Part shown: one piece after another, positions 58,832 to 64,000 of the stretch | Numbering within the stretch: the first letter of the stretch is position 1 | How the letters are laid out: every line of letters starts with the position of its first letter | Source of the DNA: Guadua angustifolia | Taxonomy: Eukaryota > Streptophyta > Magnoliopsida > Poales > Poaceae | Length of the DNA stretch: 64,000 bases | Direction of reading: 5' to 3' | Assembly (NCBI GenBank): GCA_036346375.1 | Contig: CM070504.1 | Coordinates: 10,661,890 to 10,725,889, forward strand | The notes under the pieces: model-generated | Told to the model about the DNA's origin: nothing | Database searches by the model: none | What the model saw: only the letters and a program-made list of their open reading frames with translations | Position numbers and translations under genes: made by a program

Positions 58832-59293
58832 AATCATAAACCACCCAGAGAAAAAGTCGATGGAACACTGGAATGAAAAGGAGGGGCACTCAAGCATTTA
58901 ACACACTGGTACATCATGTGGTTAGGTCCATGTCACATTGCTAAAAGTTGGCTCTTTGTGTCCGTGATCCAAATAATTTTCACAAGGGCCAGCATGAGCA
59001 TTACTGAAGCTTGATCTACAAATTAACCAACTAGTGCATTATCACTTTTTAATCATAAAGTCATCAATAATATTATTGTTCATAGGCTCAAAGGAATGAA
59101 AGGGAAATGCACTAAATTAATTACTCACAATAGCACTACATCATGTGGTTAGGTCCGCGTCGCATTTCAGCAAAAACATGTTTTCATGATCAATATTATT
59201 CGCCATAGACAAGAATGACTAGTGAGTTAATCTTGATCTGACCATAGTGAGTTAATCTTGATCTGACCATTAACAAGCAAGCGCATAATAGTG
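58832..59293. repeat. Diverged tandem pair plus a 25-bp perfect duplication
   Basis: A segment of about 220 bp occurs twice in degenerate form. Landmarks are ACATCATGTGGTTAGGTCC at about 58911 and 59138, and TTGATCT followed by TTAACAAGCAAG or TTAACCAACTAG. Within the second copy a 25-bp unit starting AGTGAGTTAATCTTGATCTG is perfectly repeated (59221-59245, 59246-59270). Confidence 0.55.
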
Positions 59294-59534
59294 TGATAAA
59301 CTTCCTTTTTTCTTTTCTTTGAATTGATGCCACGTGTCAGGTCTCATAGGATTATTTTCCAGAAAGTAGGTGCTCTAAGTAGTTAAACTTCCAATGCAAG
59401 ATTACTTTTGTGAGAGTTGCCAGGAACTTCTCCTCGATAAAAGGCAAAAAAGAAGACACGATTTGTGTCGTCTCAATCTGTCCAAATAGCTAGCTCCTCA
59501 AATCAGTTAGTACTATATATGCACAATACTATTA

Positions 59535-59759
59535 GGCCATTCACAGTGCATAGTTTCATTTTCAGTTTTCAAGAGTGTCACATCAGTTTTTATCTAGGTA
59601 ACCGTGTATCTTAGGTTTCATCTAGATGAAACTCTCTCACCTCCCATGAAACTCTCTATCTCTCTTTTCATAATTACCTTGCCATGTCACCAAATATGAT
59701 GATATGTTATGTTATTTAATGAGAATAAAACTCAGTTGAAACTTCCACTGGGAATGGCC
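59535..59759. mobile_element. Tourist-like MITE
   Basis: The termini GGCCATTCACAGTG and, on the reverse strand, GGCCATTCCCAGTGG are inverted. TTA flanks both sides (59532-59534, 59760-59762). The 225-bp length and TTA target fit Tourist (PIF/Harbinger) MITEs. Confidence 0.85.
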
Positions 59760-59762
59760 TTA

Positions 59763-60674
59763 ATTCAATGCTTCCAACATCATCTATATCTATCAGATTA
59801 GTCAGGAGGCTTCCGTTGCTAACTTCTTATCCTCTTGTATCCGCCATCTTCTAACACACAGGTTGCTACTTGCCAGAGAAGGCAGACAAAGAAAATGTCC
59901 ACACGTAGTAGCCCAGCTATGGACTTCATCCAAAAATTTTACAATTTTTTTTATTGACGAGTCAGATATTACCTTTAGTTACCTTGGTAATTGTAGGTGC
60001 AAAATATGCATAATCAGCTACTAACTGCCTGGATATCTCAAGACTATATCATATAGAAGGGGTAGGTTGATTCGATTTTTAGTGGCTTGAAAGCGTCAAA
60101 GTTTTTGGTAAGAGAAGCAAAGCCTCCTCTCCTTACCTTTAAAGACTGATGATGCTCGATGCTGCGATTTTTTTAAATAATAAGCAAATTACATAAATAA
60201 TATGCGAAAATAAAAATCCTCTCCTTACCTTTAAAGATTTGACTGATGCAATTTGCGCATTGTATCTCGCCTAACGATGCTTTGTCGCAATGCCGCCCTT
60301 CGTAATTTTTCCATTTGGAGCCATTGGAGCATTGGATTGGAGTTTATCCAATAAGTAATTTTGTGGTGATACAAACGACAAAGGGAAGGCTCCTTCGGTT
60401 GTCGACATCAGCATGGGGCATTACACCCTTCAGCTGAGGTGGATCTATAGTGTATAGACTGAGATCAAGCGATACCAACAGCGTACAGACTGATATCAAG
60501 TGATACCAACATCATTCAGTCTAGCATACATAGTTCTTTTAGTATATAAGCATATAATTCTTTTATTAAAAATTATAAGTTAGTGTTACGAGTTCATAAT
60601 AACGCCAACGACCCCGATAAACTTTTCAACTAGATCCGCTCCTGGCCTCCTGCCCTTTAGTGTGCATAAATATA
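59763..60674. other. Intergenic DNA with short direct repeats
   Basis: The words CTCTCCTTACCTTTAAAGA recur at about 60127 and 60220. A 30-bp module ending GATACCAACA recurs at about 60446-60510. No gene or complete element is supported. Confidence 0.45.
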
Positions 60675-60936
60675 CTCCCTTCGGTCACAAATAGTTATTG
60701 TTTTGGACATCGATACGGTATACAAAACACAGCTTTGACTATCAATGTCTATGAAAATATATTTATAAAATCTAATAAAATAAATTATAATATTATGAAA
60801 GTACTTTTTGAGATAAATCTACACATATGATTTTCATGTATCTAATTTAAATATATAAAAAAGTATTAACGGTCAAAGTTTTGAAAGTTTTGCTATATCC
60901 ATATCCAAAACAATAACTATTTGCGACAAGAATAAG
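60675..60936. mobile_element. Stowaway MITE
   Basis: It starts CTCCCTTCGGTCACAAATAG and ends (reverse strand) CTTATTCTTGTCGCAAATAG, flanked by TA (60673-60674, 60937-60938). The arms carry TTATTGTTTTGGACATCGA and its inverted match. It is 262 bp and related to the copy at 58570-58823. Confidence 0.82.
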
Positions 60937-60938
60937 TA

Positions 60939-62032
60939 TATGTTTCTTAGTGACGATTAGGAAACGCAGCTGCTTTCGGCACAGGGCTGTGCATGTGTGT
61001 CTGTATCCATTGCCCAGTCAACATTGCGTTTAACACGATTTCTTTTCATCAAAACCATGTTCACCGGAGAAAGATTATCATTCAAGTAATCATATCCGTA
61101 CTAATTAGATGTGATGCCAACACACTACTACCTTCTGCATTTAAATCTTTTTTTGGAACAGTAAAAAGATTAACACTGAAAAGGTGCACATCACCGTATA
61201 GCATTAATTTAACTAAAGATACTTTCTCACACTGGCTTTTTTAGAGAGAGAGAGAATGAGTACAAGTGCTTAGTACAATGGTCTTAAGACACAGCCCATA
61301 AGTAATCTTTTCAAACCTAGGTTTGTATTTTTAAATTTGCACTCTACCTATTAATGAAAAAGATACGCAGCTCTCCGGCGTACTCTTGAAAAAACAGCCC
61401 GTAAGTAATGTACATGTTCAAGTCTCTAAAATCCACACAAATAACTCACCCAACTCATGACTAAGTAGAAATGGGATTCTGATCACAGCCAAAATGCCAC
61501 ATCGTTGAGCTATGAAACAGTTATCTGCTCACCCCAACTCATTCTCCTCTCCCTCTCCTCTTTCTCTCTCTCTTTTGCTTTGATCAACTGCACTGCTTTT
61601 CCTTTTGCAACCCAAATATTTCAAGGTCACCAAATTTGGTGTCGCTCTCGTGCCAGCTCGGCGCTGTAGCTAGCCGGCCGGCTCCAGGGTACGGCGCCAT
61701 TTGTCTCCCCGGACCGGGCCATCTCTTCAACCGCACTCCTCCGGCCTCCGCTGCTGCTTGCAGTCAACTTCCTTGCGCAAGCCAAGCGGCGACAATGGGG
61801 TGCTCCTCAAGAAACCAACATCACCATAAAATCCCTACCAAACCCACTCGCTTGGGTGTGCAAAGACTGCAAGGCTTAGCTTCCGGCCTTCCTTTATTCT
61901 TTCTCGCCTTAGGTGAGAAGAACAGCAACTGCCGCTATAGCAGCTAGCTATAGCTAAGCTAGCTAGAGTGTAGCTGATCGGTTGGGCCTTGCACTAGTAG
62001 TATTGCAAGAAAGGAAGAAGAGCAAGACAGGG
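60939..62032 (+). promoter_or_regulatory. Upstream region and 5' UTR of the MAP70-like gene
   Basis: A pyrimidine-rich patch at about 61540-61580 (CTCTCCCTCTCCTCTTTCTC) resembles the Y patch near plant transcription starts. The 5' UTR probably covers the GC-rich stretch to 62032. It contains an upstream ATG at 61982 in the same frame as the main start, which could add 17 residues. No clear TATA box was placed. Confidence 0.4.
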
Positions 62033-62135
62033 ATGGGTAGCTTGGGAGAGGTCGATCATGGCGGCAAGGAGATGCTCCATGGCCACTCTGATCCCCTCGT
62101 CGATGAGCTCAACAGGCTGGAGAATCTCCTCAGAG
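62033..62135 (+). CDS. MAP70-family microtubule-associated protein, first coding exon (gene continues past the window)
   Basis: An ATG at 62033 opens MGSLGEVDHGGKEMLHGHSD, followed by PLVDELNRLENLLR. A GT donor follows at 62136-62137 after the first base of the next codon. The DP-x-x-(D/N)ELNRLEN-x-LR motif is the start of the long coiled coil in plant MAP70 proteins, where it continues as (D/E)KDREL. The split codon begins with G, as needed for D or E. MAP70 proteins bind cortical microtubules and help shape secondary wall deposition. The start at 62033 is preferred because residues after it resemble MAP70 N-termini. An in-frame upstream ATG at 61982 is possible. No second exon is seen before 64000, so intron 1 exceeds 1.86 kb. 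The identification rests on a short motif. Confidence 0.6.
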
Positions 62136-64000
62136 GTCCGTTCGTTTGGCTAGATGTATGTTATATATTGTATGCATTAGATCATCTAGTCTAGCTTTGA
62201 TCAGGTGTACCATGTAATTAAGAGACCATTTGAAAATCATGTTATATATGGCGCCGTATGCGCATAACTCGAAGCGCAACAGTGCATGCATGCTGAGGCG
62301 TGTGTGTGTGGGTATACACACACATGTACTTTTCAAGTTTCAGTTAATTCTTATAATCAAACTGAAGTCCTAGTTACGACCAGAAGGAGATTAAGGGAAG
62401 GCTCTGCTGCCATTCTCGACGTTTTATTATTGACAAGAACAAAAGCCATTCATGTTGGTGTTGTTAATTGTAGGCGTGAGTTACAGAGAAAAATTCCTTC
62501 CCTATTTCAGTTGCAGCTAGTTAGGCCGGTACCTGGGAGGAAAACTTGGTTTTCATCTGTGCCCAAAGCTTGATTCACCTAGTTTTATAGTAGGGAAAAG
62601 AAACTATATTGCGACACACAATTCTGCATGCTGAAAGTAGCTTGGTAAAAGTGATGCCTGGAGCTAATTCAGCTATTTTTCTTCAAGTAAAGTAGATATA
62701 TTAACTTGCCAAACGCCAATTTTATTTAAAAGAGAGAGTAAATTTCATAAAATTATAAGGTTTCTTGCACAAATTATATAAAAAATCTACATGTTTAACT
62801 TTTATTTCACAAAACTACATATTTTAGAAGGACTTATGTCATAAAACTATAGGTTTTTCAATTAACTATTTTTTGTAACAGGTTTGATAACGTAGGCCAA
62901 CATGGTAGCCTCGCGTATGTAATTCCCCATTTCACATGCTCATGAGGGTGCCATGTGGGTCCACACTATCAGACCTGTTATAATAAACAGCCACTTCTAA
63001 AATATATAGTTTTATGATACAAGTTCTTCTAAAATCTATAGTTTTATGAAATAAAAGCTAAAATTTATAGTTTTCTAACGGTTTGTAAAAAAACATAGTT
63101 TTGTAAAATTCAATCAAAAAATTATGTCGAGCATGCTTGTTTGAGATGCATTGCAGACCCAAACGGGGGGCTCCATGCAGCAACTAGACCCAACTGGCAT
63201 CTAGAATTCTAGATGTTAGCTCTTCTTTCGAAAAAAATAGTTGTTCTGATGAACAATAAGGCACGTTGAAGCTCCATATTTTTCTTAAGAAAAAACAGAG
63301 GAAAATCTCTCTTTTCGTCCGCCTCTTTCAGACATATCCTCTAGCTAGCCCTTTTCACTGTAGGAGAAAAACAAAAGGTGCCCTGAGTAACCCTTTTTTA
63401 AAAAATAAAAAACCATTATTGTAGGCTAGAAGAGATATCTGCTAGATTCTAAGAAATAGGTATGACAAAACCCTGGAAATTTTGTATAACTGGTTGGTAG
63501 CATGTCAAGGAAAGGTGAGAATTAGCATTCCTAGTTGGTAGGGTGTCTTACAAGGCGGTTCAATATCAGCACTCGTTCTGGTACTTTGCACTTTTATGTT
63601 CTGAAATGCAGTTTGAAGCTTAATTATCATCTGGCATTCAGGGCAGTCACTTGTGTCGACGGTACAGGGTGCTGGTGGTTTGTGACCTGTGTGAACTGCC
63701 ATTCGATTTGATTATGAACACATCAGACCTTTTCTGAACTTTTAAATTGCATGTGTATGAAGGCTCCTATTTTAAACTAGAATTTTATTAGCAGTGGATT
63801 ACCTAACATTTATTCTTACACTGCATTGCAATGAAGAATACTCCAGGCTACTTTTGTTTTTATATTTTTAAGCACCAAGACTCCCTTGTTCAAAGCTGTT
63901 ATTGTCATCCGTCTCATTCAGCCACTTAACGCTGATTCAAACTACTTCTGTGTCACTCCAAACAAACGGAGCAATAAGTTATCCTTTTTCCAAACGTAAA
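62136..64000 (+). other. Intron 1 (partial) of the MAP70-like gene
   Basis: Non-coding AT-rich DNA follows the donor at 62136. It holds a short CA/TG run near 62303-62323 and the fold-back MITE at about 62736-63114. No exon matching the MAP70 coiled coil was found to the window end. Confidence 0.5.
62736..63114. mobile_element. Fold-back MITE, second copy of the DL-intron family
   Basis: It starts GAGTAAATTTCATAAAATT and ends (reverse strand) TTGAATTTTACAAAACTATG. The two arms contain TAAAACTATAGGTTTT/AAAATCTATAGTTTT motifs like those of 5208-5804. The loop shares GTAACAGGTTTGATAACGTAGG-like sequence with the loop of the first copy. The flanking 9-bp duplication is not recognisable, so this copy is older or truncated. 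Confidence 0.7.

Noticed and set aside
1..64000. tRNA or rRNA genes
   Set aside because: I found no convincing cloverleaf with A and B boxes and no rRNA-like sequence. A tRNAscan run would settle this.

Overview
The window is plant nuclear DNA from a grass (Poaceae). The evidence is a DROOPING LEAF-type YABBY gene, GT-AG introns, Stowaway and Tourist MITEs, and large Ty3/gypsy and Ty1/copia LTR retrotransposons. I cannot name the species. Three host genes are visible. They are the 3' part of a DROOPING LEAF (CRABS CLAW class) YABBY gene (41-5938, +), a complete cytosolic methionyl-tRNA synthetase gene of 17 exons and 796 codons plus stop (43727-57128, -), and the first coding exon of what is probably a MAP70 microtubule-associated protein gene (62033-62135, +). 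Most other open frames are chance frames or retroelement remnants.

Layout. 1-6.3 kb: DL exons 2-7, with a CACTA end in the large intron and a fold-back MITE in the last intron. 7.5-37.2 kb: one nested transposon block. Its outermost layer is a degraded copia element on the minus strand (7478-37184, TSD CTTGA/CTCGA). Into it went a 4.1-kb solo gypsy LTR (9112-13245, TSD TGTAA) and a second LTR of the same family (ends 13305 and 35362, TSD CGAAA). The second LTR was itself split by a reverse-oriented relative (14335 to about 30003), a 1.05-kb solo LTR (30886-31938, TSD CTAAC) and a CACTA element (about 32669-34573) that holds a hAT element (33636-34384, TSD ACAGATAC). The reverse LTR holds a complete 10.6-kb LTR retrotransposon (18155-28748, TSD GTTTG) with no gag-pol. 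That element carries a long antisense coding region (Transposase_28 type) and an 82-bp tandem array. A MULE with a gene-like Gly/Ser-rich segment sits in the copia 5' LTR (36125-36964).

37.2-43.7 kb: hAT-like elements and LTR fragments. 43.7-57.1 kb: MetRS. Its last intron is almost entirely a MULE (44030-49808) with a 3.36-kb solo LTR inside its right inverted repeat. Intron 7 carries a hAT-like element, and intron 9 carries a 100-bp tandem duplication that copies the 3' splice site. 57.1-62 kb: intergenic DNA with three clear MITEs. 62-64 kb: MAP70 exon 1 and part of intron 1, with a second copy of the DL fold-back MITE family.

The three genes do not form a pathway. The window is chiefly a record of layered transposition, with host genes kept intact while their introns take insertions. 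Element boundaries were read by eye from matching target-site duplications (TSDs). No similarity search or alignment was run.
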